A DNA stretch of 64,000 nt from Turritopsis dohrnii (GCA_027922465.2 BQMF02000004.1:1-64000); one strand, 5' to 3'; counted from the first letter of the stretch, positions 43,211 to 57,000 are shown. Notes: generated by a model not told the origin, from the letters alone. Program-made: numbers and translations.

Positions 43211-43303
43211 TGTAGTATCCAATCTTTGATTCATGTTTCTTGTATCTTCTAGGAAGGGTTCGCCCATTAATATATAATAAAACTGCGTAAAGAAAACACT
43301 ACA
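43211..43303 (+). repeat. 5' LTR of the Gypsy element
   Basis: 93 bp, TG...CA, one difference from the 3' LTR. Very short for an LTR; it includes a TATATAATAAA stretch that may supply promoter and polyadenylation signals. Confidence 0.9.
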
Positions 43304-43335
43304 TTGGCGACGAGATAAAACTCCGTACAGCAATT

Positions 43336-44140
43336 ATGGCTGTGGCAACTTTTGGAAGGATGCCACCAAAATTTGACCCAACTCAACACCCCTTCTCATG
43401 TGGAGAAGCATTTAAGGAGTGGGCAGAACAACTGGACGATTACATCATGGCCTCAGCAATTACTGATAAAGGTCAAAAGAAGGCGATGCTGAGATCAATA
43501 GGATGGGGAAAAAGATCAGAAATGATCTGAAGACCGCAGTTATTGACTTTGCTGGCAGCACATATGATCAGTGTAAAACAAAACTTATCACCATGTATGA
43601 GCCAGAGACGAATAAAACTGCAGAGAGGTATAGATTTCGAAAGATGAAACAGGCATTAGATGAGAACATCGAAGAATTGAAAAACTGACTCTGGATTCAA
43701 AGCGAACGTTGTGGATTTACTGATAGAGACGAACAAATAAGAGACCAAATTGTATTCGAATGCAAGTATAAAAAACTCTGCAGAGGAGCCCTGAAACACG
43801 GTTGGGACCTAAAAGAACTTATGAAAGAAGGCCGCAACCTTGAGATGACCACAAAGAATCCCGAACTGATTGAAGGAGCGGAAGGAGAAATCCCAGAATC
43901 AGACAGTAAAATGGCAGTAAATGCGTTAGGTGGAGTATACAGTAAGAAACGCCAACAAAGAATGAAGTTGAGGTACAACAACCAAAACCAACCACGGAAA
44001 GATATCTCACAAGAGAAATGTACAAGATGCACTTATCCTCGACACTGACAAAGGACCAATTGAAAGAGAATGCCCAGCATGGGGTCAAGAGTGTCATAAA
44101 TGTGGCAGACAAAACCACTTCAGCAAAGCCTGTCTTACCC
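43336..44140 (+). pseudogene. Gypsy gag, frameshifted
   Basis: The start MAVATFGRMPPKFDP at 43336 reads to 43530. The frame then shifts (overlapping open piece 43503-43688, then 43821-44048). A zinc knuckle C-x2-C-x4-H-x4-C (CHKCGRQNHFSKAC) is at about 44094-44135 in yet another frame piece. Gag would form the particle and bind RNA. At least two indels make this copy non-functional. Confidence 0.75.
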
Positions 44141-44250
44141 CTGCCCCAACATCAAACCAAAATCTGAAAATATCAAGCCAACATCTGAAAACAACCACAA
44201 TAAAAACACTGCAGAAAGACTCAGAAAGTGAGGAAGAATACAGCTATTAC

Positions 44251-46278
44251 ATGTACCCCATAGCCACACAAGAAGAGGAGATTGCAACTATGTCAACACA
44301 CAGACCAACCAACCAGCCATTCACCACAGTACATATTGGGAACAAACCAATCACCATGCTAGCAGATACAGGAGCCATGGTTAGTGTCATGGCAGAGAAT
44401 CATTTGCAACAGTTGGAACCAAAACCAACACTCCAACCAGTCAAAGTCAAACTGACACCATGTGGCAACCAAAAGATCACATGTCAGTTAAAGTTTGAAG
44501 CCACCATAAAATCAGCCAGCCATTCCTGTACAGAAACAATCTACATCATACCAGAAGGGGAACTGAAGACCCCAATCCTCAGCTATCAAGCCGCAACCGC
44601 ATTAGGAATCATCAAATTCATGGGACAGATTTCTCAATCCACAGGTGACCCAGAATCAAATTTATCAAATCCAGACAACATGGCAGCACTACTCAACAAG
44701 TATGACCATCTTTTCAAGGGGATAGGGTGTCATAAATCCAAAAAAGTCACCTTACACATTGACCCCAATGTCAAACCAGTCATTGCACCACGTCGTGAAG
44801 TCCCCATCCATCTCCGAGAGAAATTTGATCAACTACTCGCAGAACTTCAACAACAGGACATTATTGAGGATGTGGAAGGGCCAGCGGAATGGGTTTCCAA
44901 CCCAGTGCTAGCACCCAAAGAAAAACCAGGAGAGATCAGGTTCACTGTGGACATGACCAATGCCAGCAAAGCAATAAAAAGAACCAGGAAAGTAATTCCA
45001 ACCGTTGAGGATGTCAAAGCAGTGTTCAGGGGAGCCTCAGTCTTCAGCAAAATCGACATGAACAGTTCTTACTTCCAATTTCCCATCACAGAAGAAAGTC
45101 GTAGCATCACAACATTCCGAACACCAAATGGGTTAAAACGTTTCAAACATATGACATTGGGGATCAACTTAGCTGGAGAAGTGGATGCAATACTTCGGGA
45201 AGCGCTCGCAGACATCCCTGGAATAGCAAACATACACGATGATATAACAGTTGCAGGAAATCAAGAAACTCATGACAGAGCACTACGAGCTCTTTTTGCC
45301 AGATTCGATGAGCTTGGTCTAACAATAAACCGCTCCAAGTGCAAATTCAACCAAAAAGAGCTTACATTCTGGGGAATGCGGTTCACAGCCAATGGAATCA
45401 CCCCAGATCCAACAAAAGTAGAATCGCTATGCTATGCAAGTCGTCCAAGAGACAAGGATGAGCTCTGATCCTTTTTAGGGATGGCACAAGCCAATGCAGA
45501 CTTCATCCCACAGTACAGTACCAAGATATACAAGATGCAACAATTGTTGGCAAAATCAAACTGTTATACATGGACAGCAGAACATGAAGAAGAATTTGCA
45601 AATCTGAAAACCACCTTATATGAATCCACTTTGCTCGCTTATTATGATCCATCTCTACAGACAGTCATTTATGTAGATGGACATCAGAACGGACTGTCAG
45701 GTACCCTGTGTCAAAAGGACGTGACAGGGAAACAGCGGGTAATAGCATATGCAAGCAGAAGTACCACACCAGCTGAACACCGCTATCCACAAATCGACCT
45801 GGAAGCAGCTGCCCTTGACTTTACTTGTCAAAGGTTCAGAATATTCATCATGGGCGGACCACCATTCACCGCAATCACAGACCACAAACCTTTAGTCCCA
45901 ATATTCAATGGCAACAGACATGGATCAACAAGGACAGAGCGAATAAAACTGAGACTGCAAGGATTCAAGTTCAACCTACAACACGAACCAGGCATCACTA
46001 ACCCAGCAGATTACTTTTCACGTCACCCAAAGCCAATATCACAGTGTTCAAAACAAGAGGTACAGGAGAGAACTATCTATATGCTAATAGCCCCAAAGAA
46101 CAAAGAAAATGCAGTGACACTGAAACACATCAGGGAGGAAACTAAACATGACCCAACATTACAAAAGCTGCTGGAAATGATCAATACGAAACGCTCATCT
46201 ATATCCAAAAGAACCGAAACTGCAACCATTCCGAAAGATTTTCACCGAGCTTACCACCAACAATGGGATCATCACTAG
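44251..46278 (+). pseudogene. Gypsy pol: protease, reverse transcriptase, RNase H (one in-frame stop)
   Basis: The aspartic protease active site is LADTGAMVSVM (about 44357). RT follows: WVSNPVLAPKEKPGE, KIDMNSSYFQF, and the catalytic region IANIHDDITVAG, where the usual Y-x-D-D reads I-H-D-D. An in-frame TGA at 45466-45468 splits the frame just before SFLGMA; it could be a CpG transition. RNase H continues after it (TVIYVDGHQNG, then EHRYPQIDLEAAALDF and ITDHKPL). The frame ends at 46278, before the integrase. Confidence 0.85.
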
Positions 46279-46451
46279 AGGTAGTCAAATTGTTCCACCC
46301 GAGAGACTCTGTCCAAAATTAAGTTAAGTTATTACAGTTATTGCGCAGCTCTTTATGGTTTCCGGGTATTGACACTCGTGCAGAATAAGCACTAGCCAGA
46401 TGCAACTTATGCCTTGCTAGTACCAAATCACCAAGACGAGTTCCAATCAGA

Positions 46452-47166
46452 ATGTCCGATATGCCCAATGGCCCATGGGAATCTATTGCTGTTGATTTCT
46501 ATGGACCCATCGCAAACTCAAAACACGTCTTGGTAGCAAAGGACGAATATTCACGATTCCCCGCCGCAGAAATTGTCAAATCAACCAGCGCACAAAGCAC
46601 CATTCCGAAGTTAAAAAAAATCTTTGCAGACTTTGGCAACCCAAAGAAGGTAAAGTCAGATAATGGACCACCATTCAATGGAGAAGCGTTTAAAAAGTTT
46701 GCCAAACAAGAAGGGTTTTACCACCACCGCATCATTCCTCGACATCCACAATCAAACACTGCTGAATGTTTCATGAAAAATATGGGGAAAACATTAAGAA
46801 TAGCACACCACGAAGGAGAAGAACCAGAAGACGCCATCAATGGTTACCTCCAAAGCTACCGTGCTACTCCTCACCCTGCAACTGGAGAAACACAACAGAC
46901 AGTTCAACACAAAGCTACCGCAGTTACCAAAAACCTACGAAGACAGGGAGATTAAATTAAAGGACCAGCATTTCAAATCTGGGCTGCTTCAACAACACAC
47001 CAAGAAGTACCCAATACAACATGAATTCCACAAAAGGGACAGTGTCTTAAAGCAACACAATGTCAAAAAGAAAAACGCTTTCTTTTATGATCCAATCCCC
47101 TGGACTGTCACATCTACCAAAGGAAGCAGAATTGAAATCCAGAAAGGGAAGAAAACCTTATTTTGA
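46452..47166 (+). pseudogene. Gypsy integrase and C-terminal tail, frameshifted
   Basis: The rve core shows VDFYGP (first Asp), KSDNGPPF (second Asp) and NTAECFMKN (Glu) at 46452-46955. The H-H-C-C zinc finger upstream (46280-46450) is broken. A frameshift near 46840-46950 moves the rest to another frame, ending FYDPIPWTVTSTKGSRIEI, the common C-terminal pattern. An acidic Ser/Asp/Thr-rich frame (47221-47496) follows before the 3' LTR. Confidence 0.8.
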
Positions 47167-47602
47167 CATGGCAACAACCTGAAACTAGTAAAACAACCAG
47201 GGTTCCGTCAACAGACACAATTGTCGAGGCAGCCAGCACGCCCATTAACTGACTCAGACTCTGATTGGAGCACCACGTATTCTAGTGATTCAGACGACAA
47301 CTCATCCGACCCAGAGGCATACCAATCAGTCACAGAAGAACAGCCACCTGCTACACCTGAAGACGAGGCCGCAGAAGATACTCTAGATGAACCATCACAT
47401 GAGGCAACAACCGATGATGCGCCTACTGATAACAGTGAGTTAGACACTAGTCAATCCCCATCTGAAACGGATACCATCCCATACGATAACAGATGACAAG
47501 CAGACTGAAGAAAGACCAACTCGCACAAGACGATGACCCCGTTGCCTAAATGACTTCGAACGTTAGAAATTCGAACTGTTGAAAAAAAAAAAAAGGACAG
47601 GA

Positions 47603-47695
47603 TGTAGTATCCAATCTTTGATTCATGTTTCTTGTATCTTCTAGGAAGGGTTCGCCCATTAATATATAATAAAACTGTGTAAAGAAAACACTACA
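47603..47695 (+). repeat. 3' LTR of the Gypsy element
   Basis: 93 bp, TG...CA, followed by the ATATG target duplication. Confidence 0.9.
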
Positions 47696-47899
47696 ATATG
47701 CTTGTTCCCAAAAATGACCAGGATTTTCGAAAATATGATCCTAATCAGGTTTTACCCACCGAAATATAGCTCAGGTTGTGCCCTTTTGGCTCTTTCATTA
47801 TTTTTGGCTTAAATTTTTTTTCAAACATCAATAATTGATCTTCTGAAATAAAATTTTCTAAAACTTCTGAAATAAAATTTTCTAAAAGTTCTCAGACCA

Positions 47900-50250
47900 C
47901 TTCATTGTGTATGTCAATTGTCATCTGTACGGGCCTACCAGCTCAATAATGATGACAAGCAAGAAAACAGCATCTTCGACAAATACAATTTTTATGGAAA
48001 AATAAATTGGTCCCTTGTCAATGAATCAACATCGACTGGGAATCTCAATTTCATAACTTAAATTCTGATGAGTCTTATAAAAAATTCATTTCAATATGTG
48101 ACAACCTACTAAAAGACTATGTTCCATCACGAAAAAAGAAGAACAAAATCAACCAAATTCCACGTGACAGGAAGATTTTGATGCGTAACAGGACGAAGCT
48201 CACAAAACAATATACACATTCTAACAAGCAAAAAGAAAAAATCAAGCAAAAACTTTTTATCATTAAAAAGAAGCTTCAAGAATCCTACCGTGATGAACGA
48301 AATTACTCAGAGATGAGGGCTATTGAAGCAATAAAAGTCAATCCGAAATATTTCTTTTCCTATGCGAAAAAATTCTCAAAGGTTAAAGCAAAAGTGAGCC
48401 CACTGTTCAACCCAAAGACCAACAAACTAACAAATGACAATAATGAAATGGCGGAGTTATTGCAGATGCAGTACAAAGCAGTCTTCAGTGATCCCCTCCC
48501 TGCATATAAACAAATGAGAGAAAAGCCGAATATTTCAAATATTTCAGACTTTGATTTCTCAACTGACGATGTTGAAAAAGAAATTGATACTCTGAAGCAC
48601 AATTCTGCTGCTGGGCCTGATGGTGTGCCTGCTGTGCTTCTTAAAGAATGCAAGTTCACCATCTCGAGACCTATTTACCTGTTGCAAAGAAAATTTCTGG
48701 ATGAAGAAACAACTCCAGAGATTCTCAAAACAAGCATCTTTTCGCCAATCTTCAAAAAAGGCGATCAAGGAGATCCAGCCAACTACCGTCCAGTTTCGCT
48801 AACGTCACTTGTAATAAAACTTTTTGAAAAGATTGTGAGAAGGAAATTAATAGACCACTTTGAAGAAAATAACCTTTTCAACCAGAATCAGCACGGTTTC
48901 AGAGCAGGTAGGTCCTGTTTGAGCCAATTACTTTCCCACATGGACACTGTTTTCTCCCTATTGGAAGATGGCTACAATGTTGATACAATCTACCTGGACT
49001 TCAGCAAGGCCTTTGATAAGGTCGACCACACCATCCTGCTGATGAAACTAGAAAGCCTTGGAATCAATGGTAAACTGTTAAGTTGGATCAAATCGTTTCT
49101 CACCAAAAGATCTCAACGTGTGTCAGTCAACAGTCACCTTTCTGATCCAACAGAAGTCAAATCTGGCGTGCCTCAGAGGTCAGTCCTAGGACCTCTTTTG
49201 TTTATCATAATGATTGCAGATATTGATGAGAATGTTAAATTTGCAATCCTCTCCTGCTTTGCAGACGATACTAGGCTGCTAAAGTCTATCAAAACTGTAA
49301 TGGACAACGTCCAACTCCAACATGATCTTAACAAGGTCTATGCCTGGACAACCGATAACAACATGAATCTAAATGGTGAAAAGTTTGAGCAATTGTCATA
49401 AGGTAAAGATGCTAAACTTAAGGAAAATTCCATCTATTTTGCAGACAACAACACCGTTATCAAAACCCCCAAACATGTCAAAGATTTGGGGGTGATCATC
49501 ACAGATGATGCCAAATTTGAGGAACATATAAATGCTGTAGTAAAGAAATGCTCTGATCTCAGCGCGTGGATTCTGCGCACTTTCAAGTCACGAGAAAAGA
49601 ATGTGATGTTAACTCTTTGGAAGGCACTTGTTATTCCACATCTTGATTACTGCTCTCAATTATGGTCACCAACAAGAAGATCAGATATACAAAAGATTGA
49701 GATGGTCCAGCGTGCTTTTGTCAGAAAAATCAAGAGCATGCAAAATCTATCCTACTGGCAGCAATTGAAATGTCTAAATCTCTACAGCCTGGAAAGAAGA
49801 AGAGAACGCTACCAAGTAATCTACATCTGGTCAATTCTAGAAGGTTTGGTGCCCAACTTTCAACACACTGAGGGCGGACAGATGGTTGGTGGTATAAACT
49901 ACTATACACACCAGAGACTTGGTAGAAACTGTTCTACCAGAGTACCCAAGCTTGGGCCCTACAGAAGTCTGATTGCTAGCAGCTTTGCTTTTCGTGGTCC
50001 GAAACTCTTCAATGGGCTTCCCAGGGAACTAAGGAATTGCACCGATTGTGCCAAGAACGTCTTCAAAACAAAACTTGATAAATATCTGCGTACTGTCCCT
50101 GACCACCCTCTTATTCCAGGGTATGTACAGTTCAGGCAAGCTGACTCAAACAGCCTTCCAGATATGAAGACATGCATTGGACTCGACGAGTTGGATGCGT
50201 GAATGATTCACAGAAACAATATCAAGTAAATCAAGTAAGTAAGTAAATTT
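47900..50250 (+). pseudogene. 5'-truncated LINE with reverse transcriptase, one in-frame stop
   Basis: The frame 48178-49401 holds the RT: IFKKGDQGDPANYRPVSLTS, HGFRAGRSCLSQL, TIYLDFSKAFDKVDH, SGVPQRSVLGPLLF and the catalytic SCFADDTRL. A TAA at 49399-49401 interrupts the same frame, which continues to 50202 with DLGVIITDDAKFEEHI, PHLDYCSQLWSP and LNLYSLERRRERYQ. The apurinic endonuclease is absent, and the readable part begins near 47.96 kb with damage. The 3' end carries a TCAAGTAAGTAAGTAAA simple repeat (50221-50247), typical of CR1/L2-like LINE tails. Confidence 0.85.
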
Positions 50251-50738
50251 AATCTCATTCTCACCCCTTCTTTTAATGCTGTGTTTTTCTGAATGCTTAA
50301 AGACTCTTGTCTCTCTATGTTTTGATCCCTCAATCGGAATTGACAGATAAGCCAACCAATTTGGATCCAAAAATTCTGGAAGCGTTAATGAGAATCCACT
50401 GACAAAAATGATGAAGTCAATTCAGTCATTAAAATCCGAAGTCTGACGGGAGACGGACGATTTTTTCTTCTGACTTAATTAAAAAAGAATATGTTCAGCC
50501 ATTGTTATGTTTTGTTATGTAGTAGAATATAATGACCCTTAAAATACAATAATACAATAAATTGGTATTTGTTATCAGTAAGTTTCTTGCTATGTCTTCA
50601 TGCATGGTTACTCGTTTACATTAGATTTTTCGCGTGTTTTGGATTTCCATGTGGAAATTAAGAAGCGGTTCTTCGCGCGAATTTAGCGGCGAAAAGCGTA
50701 ACGTTCACGCGAACTTTTCGTCTAGTGGAAAACCGGCT
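50251..50738. other. Non-coding stretch
   Basis: No gene. At 50630-50735 there are several TCGCGCGAA/TTCGCG-type motifs leading into the telomere-motif hairpin. Confidence 0.4.
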
Positions 50739-50858
50739 TTAGAATATTTTCACCCCCCGTGGTTTACGATTATGACTAACCCTAACCCTAACCCTAACAA
50801 TAACAAAGAAAACGTAACAAGTCATAAGCGTAAACCACGGGGGGTGAAAATATTCTAA
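50739..50858. mobile_element. Hairpin element with telomere repeats in its loop
   Basis: A perfect 30-bp inverted repeat (TTAGAATATTTTCACCCCCC... at 50739-50768; complement at 50829-50858), extended by ~9 partly paired bases, encloses CTAACCCTAACCCTAACCC (50776-50798), about four units of the animal telomere repeat. Size and structure fit a MITE-like element. Confidence 0.8.
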
Positions 50859-53800
50859 GGGGTCATTATTTTCACATTCTCACATTCAAGTCCACGTATT
50901 GATTGATCAATATTTAACAGATTTAAAAGAAGATTTAAGGGAGAAACGGGAGAAATTTATAATTATCTTGCAATGATTCTACTGTGTTCATTATTTTCTA
51001 AAAACAAGTTCTCAATGTTTTATAAAAACAGTGTGTGAAAAAGAATGCTTTCATTTTTTGGAAAATGTCTGGGATTCTTTTAAGCCTTTCTAAATACGAA
51101 ATATCGTTTGTTTCATGTGTGGACTGTAGTGCATTTTAAGCTCTGGATACATACAGCTCAGCTCAGTTTCCTCTTCAGCTCCAACAACATGCAAGAATGT
51201 CTTGTGTACCCTCTGCCTGTGTGGTGCATCATTTTATGTTTGATGTTTCTCTAGCTATTTTAGCTTATTTACTTGTATAGTTTTTGGCTGTATTATCAAT
51301 GTCTTGAATTAGGAATGGGGACTTACTATTTACTTACTTTGATTGTCTGTAAATTCTAAATACTGGACATCCTTTAACGCAAATTTCTGCTTTCAGTTAT
51401 GTTTGCTAATTTTGATAAGTTTAGGTCATATTTTTCATAATCCTAATCTTTGTTTACTTTTTGTGTTTGGGAAGTCTTAGTAATTAGGAAGATTGACCGT
51501 ACATACGTAATCGCTGTGATATCTGAAAGCATATAAATTTGATGTTATTTTGTTCATTAAGTTTATTCGGAGTTAATGTAAGTTTCATATTGTGTCAGTT
51601 ATCCTTTGATAATGCCCTGGCGTGTATACGTAATTAAAAATTTAACATACATAATCGCTGTGATATCTGAAAGCATATAAATTTGATGTTATTTTGTTGA
51701 TTAAGTTTATTCGGAGTTAATGTAAGTTTCATATTGTGTCAGTTATCCTTTCATAATGCCCTGGCGTGTATACGTAATTAAAAATTTAATGTTTTTTAAG
51801 TTTCTGAAGAAATTTTTATAATCTTTTCATGAAATTTAGTTCAGGTAATGCATGTTTTTAAATTAAAAAGATAGCAATGACATAGTGTTACTCTAAAGCA
51901 CAAGTTTCTGTTTTCAGTTATGTATGTTGATTTTGTATGTATATAGATGTATTTTGTATCATTAAAATGTACGCTTTTCTTTTCGTCCTTGTGAATTAGG
52001 AATTCTGTTAGGAAGATTGACAAGACATATTGAATTCATAAATTCATAACATTTACATTGACTTACATGCGTACTCATTGTCTTATCTGAATTGATCACT
52101 TAATATCATTTCGTACCAACAAAATAAAGAACGTTATGTCATTCAGATATAATCAAGTTTATTGGTGTTTATTGGTATAAAGTTTTGCATAGTGACAATT
52201 ATGTTTTCCAGATTTTTGGGGAGTAGATACGTGATCAGAAATTTTATAAATATTATATATTGCGGAAATGATTAAACCTTTCTTAAATTTCAAGAATGTC
52301 ATAGTCTGTCTTTTTTCATACTTCTGATTTTGCAGAAATCATTATGCCTGTAAGGGCATCTTGTTGGATTTCTGCGTAAGCAAGAAATACTTTACGATCG
52401 TCTTTGTTTTTTTTTGTTTTTTTTTTTTTTCATCTTACTGTCCAAACCTAGTCATATTTGTTTCTCCAATTTCATTGGTTCATAAAAAAGCCGTCTCAAT
52501 CGTGATTGGTGCATAATGCCCGATTTCTACGAAAGGGTGCTAATATAGCCACCTTAACTTCAATAGCGACAGTTTATTGGCTTGATCTGCGCCATGCCAT
52601 GTGATCATCCGGGTATTTTTCGACTTTACATTTGCACGCCGTTCGCATAATGGTGTACTATCAGCGGTACCGAAGAAACACACTTAGATTTCCGAAAGTT
52701 GATTGATCAATGTGGAATATATTTAAAAGAAGATTTACACTTCCAAAGCCGAAAGTAAAGGGTAGAAAATTTATAATTTATCTTACAATGATTCTACTGT
52801 GTTCTTCTTTTCTAAAAACAAGTTCTCAATGTTTTATAAAAACAGTGTGTGAAAAAGAATGCTTTTATTTTTTGGAAAATGTCTGGGATTCTTTTAAGCC
52901 TTTCTAAATACGAAATATCGTTTGTTTCATGTGTGGACTGTAGTGCTTTTTAAGCTCTGGATACATACAGCTCAGCTCAGTTTCCTCTTCAGCTCCAACA
53001 ACATACAAGAATGTCTTGTGTACCCTCTGCCTGTGGTGCATCATTTTATGTTTGATGTTTCTCTAGCTATTTTAGCTTATTTACTTGTATAGTTCTTGGC
53101 TGTATTATCAATGTCTTGAATTAGGAATGGGGACTTACTATTTACTTACTTCGATTGTCTGTAAATTCTAAAAACTGGACATCCTTTAACGTAAATTTCT
53201 GCTTTCAGTTATGTTTGCTAATTTTGATAAGTTTAGGTCATATTTTTCATAATCATAAGTTTATTGGCAGTTTCGTATTGTGTCAGTTATGCTTTCATAA
53301 TGCCCTGGGGTGTATGCGTAATTAAAAATTAAATGCTTTTTAAGTTTCTGTATAAATCTTTATAATCTTTTCATGAAATTTAAGTTCAGGTAATGCTTTG
53401 TTTGTAATGTTTGTAAATTAAAAAGATGGCAATGACATTGTTAATCGAACTAAAGCACAAATTTCTGTTTTCAGTTATATGTTTATTGATTTTGTATGTA
53501 TTATATATTTTGCATGATCAAAATCTATGTTTTCCTTTCTGTGCTTGTGATTTAGGAATTCTGGTTAGGAAGATAGGATAGACATATTGAATTCATGTAT
53601 ATATATAAATTTATAACATTTCGATTGAATTACATGCATACTCATTGTCTTATCTGAGTAAATCACTGGTGTCCTTGATATCATTACGTGCCAACAAAAT
53701 AAAGAACATTATGGCATTCTATAATCAAGTTTATTGTTTGTTGGTATAAAATTTTGCGTAGTGACTATGTTTTTCCATATTTTTTGGGAGTACATGATTA

Positions 53801-53866
53801 GAAGTTTAATAAACCTATATCGTGGAAATGATTAACCTTTTTTAAATTTTAAGAATGTCTTAAGTA

Positions 53867-54015
53867 TAGTTTATACGGTCGAACTTTTGCCTTGTCTAAT
53901 GTAAATCTAATGACCTGTACTTAAGAAAACTCTTGCATTCTTAAGTAAAAGTATTGTCTAATCGCAGGTCAATTGCTTTACATTAGACAAGGCACAAGTT
54001 TGACCGTATAAACTA
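53867..54015. mobile_element. 149-bp hairpin MITE in satellite unit 2
   Basis: Inverted arms TAGTTTATACGGTC.AACTTT and AAAGTT.GACCGTATAAACTA (near perfect), plus inner arms around CCTTGTCTAATGTAAA. Confidence 0.8.
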
Positions 54016-57000
54016 CCTCAGTCTTTCAATTTTCATTCTTCAGCTGATTTTGCAGAAATCCTTATGCCTGCAAGGGCATCTTGTTTTTTTTTTCATCTTA
54101 CTGTCCAAACCGGCTCATATTTGTTTCTCGAATTTCATTGGCTCACAAAAAAGCCGTCTCAATCGTGATTGGTGCATAATGCCCGATTTCTACGAAAGGG
54201 TGCTAATATAGCCACCTTAACTTCAATAGCGACAGTTTGTTGGCTTGATCTGCGCCATATGCCATGTGATCATCCGGGTATTTTTCGACTTTACATTTGC
54301 ACGCCGTTCGCATAATGGCGTACTATCAGCGGTACCGAAGAAACGCACTTAGATTTCCAAAAGTTGATTGATCAATGTGGAATATATTTAAAAGAAGATT
54401 TACACTTCCAAAACCGAAAGTAAAGGGTAGAAAATTTATAATTATCTTGCAATGATTCTACTGTGTTCATTATTTTCTAAAAACAAGTTCTCAATGTTTT
54501 ATAAAAACAGTGTGTGAAAAAGAATGCTTTTATTTTTTGGAAAATGTCTGGGATTCTTTTAAGCCTTTCTAAATACGAAATATCGTTTGTTTCATGTGTG
54601 GACTGTAGTGCTTTTTAAGCTCTGGATACATACAGCTCAGCTCAGTTTCCTCTTCAATTCCAACAACATACAAGAATGTCTTGTGTATACCCTCTGCCTG
54701 TGGTGCATCATTTTATGTTTGATGTTTCTCTAGCTATTTTAGCTTATTTACTTGTATAGTTCTTGGCTGTATTATCAATGTCTTGAATTAGGAATGGGGA
54801 CTTACTATTTACTTACTTTGATTGTCTGTAAATTCTAAATACTGGACATCCTTTAACGCAAATTTCTGCTTTCAGTTATGTTTGCCAATTTTGATAAGTT
54901 TAGGTCATATTTTTCATAATCCTAATCTTTGTTTACTTTTTGTGTTTGGGAAGTCTTAGTAATTAGGAAGATTGACCCACACACGTAATCGCTGTGATAT
55001 CTGAAAGCATATAAATTTGATGTTATTTTGTTCATTAAGTTTATTCGGAGTTAATGTAAGTTTCATATTGTGTCAGTTATCCTTTCATAATGCCCTTGCG
55101 TGTATACGTAATTAAAAATTTAACATACATAATCGCTGTGATATCTAAAAGCATATAAATTTGATGTTATTTTGTTCTGTTTTCAGTTATGTATGTTGAT
55201 TTTGTATGTATGTAGATGTATTTTGTATCATTAAAATCTACGCTTTCCTTTTTGTCCTTGTGAATTAGGAATTTTGTTAGGAAGATTGACAAGACATATT
55301 GAATTCATAAATTCATAACATTTACATTGACTTACATGCGTACTCATTGTCTTATCTGAATTGATCACTTAATATCATTTCGTACCAACAAAATAAAGAA
55401 CATTATGTCATTCAGTCATAATCAAGTTTATTGGTGTTTATTGGTATAAAGTTTTGCATAGTGAAAATTATGTTTTTCCAGATTTTTGGGGAGTATATAC
55501 GTGATCAGAAATTTTATAAATATTATATATTGGGGAAATGATTAAACCTTTCTGAAATTTCAAGAATGTCATAGTCTGTCTTTTTTCATACTTCTGATTT
55601 TGCAGAAATCCTTATGCCTGTAAGGGCATCTTGTTTGTTTTTTTTTTCATCTTACTGTCCAAACCTAGTCATATTTGTTTCTCCAATTTCATTGGTTCAT
55701 AAAAAAGCCGTCTCAATCGTGATTGGTGCATAATGCCCGATTTCTACGAAAGGGTGCTAATATAGCCACCTTAAACTTCAATAGCGAAAGTTTATTGGCT
55801 TGATCTGCGCCGTGCCATGTGATCATCCGGGTATTTTTCGACTTTACATTTGCACGCCGTTCGCATAATGGTGTACTATCAGCGGTACCGAAGAAACCCA
55901 CTTAGATTTCCGAAAGTTGATTGATCAATGTGGAATATATTTAAAAGAAGATTTACACTTCCAAAACCGAAAGTAAAGGGTAGAAAATTTATAATTTATC
56001 TTGCAATGATTCTACTGTGTTCATTCTTTTCTAAAAACAAGTTCTCAATGTTTTATAAAAACAGTGTGTGAAAAAGAATGCTTTTATTTTTTGGAAAATG
56101 TCTGGGATTCTTTTAAGCCTTTCTAATACGAAATATCGTTTGTTTCATGTGTAGACTGTAGTGCTTTTTTAGCTCTGGATACATACAGCTCAGCTCAGTT
56201 TCCTCTTCAGCTCCAACAACATACAAGAATGTCTTGTGTACCCTCTGCCTGTGTGGCTGTGGTGCATCATTTTATGTTTGATGTTTCTCTAGCTATTTTA
56301 GCTTATTTACTTGTATAGTTCTTGGCTGTATTATCGATGTCTTGAATTAGGAATGGGGACTTACTATTTACTTACTTTGGTTGTCTGTAAATTCTAAATA
56401 CTGGACATCCTTTAACGCAAATTTCTGCTTTCAGTTATGTTTGCTAATTTTGATAAGTTTTGTTTACTTTTTGTGTTTGGGAACTCTTTTCGTAATTTGT
56501 AAGATTGACCGTACATATTATTGAAAGATTTATATATATACATATGAAATCGTTGTGATATCTGAAAGCATCTATTTAAATTTAATGTTATTTTGTTCAT
56601 TAAGTTTATTGCCAGTTTCGTATTGTGTCAGTTATGCTTTCATAATGCCCTGGGGTGTATGCGTAATTAAAAATTAAATGCTTTTTAAGTTTCTGTATAA
56701 ATCTTTATAATCTTTTCATTAAATTTAAGTTCAGGTAATGCTTTGTTTGTAATGTTTGTAAATTAAAAAGATGGCAATGACATTGTTAATCGAACTAAAG
56801 CACAAATTTCTGTTTTCAGTTATATGTTTATTGATTTTGTATGTATTATATATTTTGCATGATCAAAATCTATGTTTTCCTTTCTGTGCTTGTGATTTAG
56901 GAATTTCGGTTAGGAAGATAGAATAGACATATTGAATTCATGTATATAAATTTATAACATTTCGATTGAATTACATGCATACTCATTGTCTTATCTGAGT

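Larger units (their letters stand above)
43211..47695 (+). mobile_element. Ty3/Gypsy LTR retrotransposon with 93-bp LTRs
   Basis: Two LTRs (43211-43303 and 47603-47695) begin TGTAGTATCC and end ACACTACA and differ at one base (GCGT/GTGT). Directly outside both is ATATG (43206-43210 and 47696-47700), a 5-bp target-site duplication. The near-identical LTRs indicate a recent insertion, yet the coding region has several frameshifts and a stop. TTGGCGACGAG follows the 5' LTR, the usual place of the primer-binding site. A purine tract (A-run plus GGACAGGA, 47582-47602) precedes the 3' LTR. Confidence 0.92.

Noticed and set aside
47221..47496. 91-codon acidic frame as an independent gene
   Set aside because: It lies between integrase and the 3' LTR of the Gypsy element and is best read as the damaged tail of that element.
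52710..52907. 65-codon frame in the satellite array (MWNIFKRRF start)
   Set aside because: The frame is not kept in the homologous positions of units 1, 3 and 4, so it is not under coding constraint.
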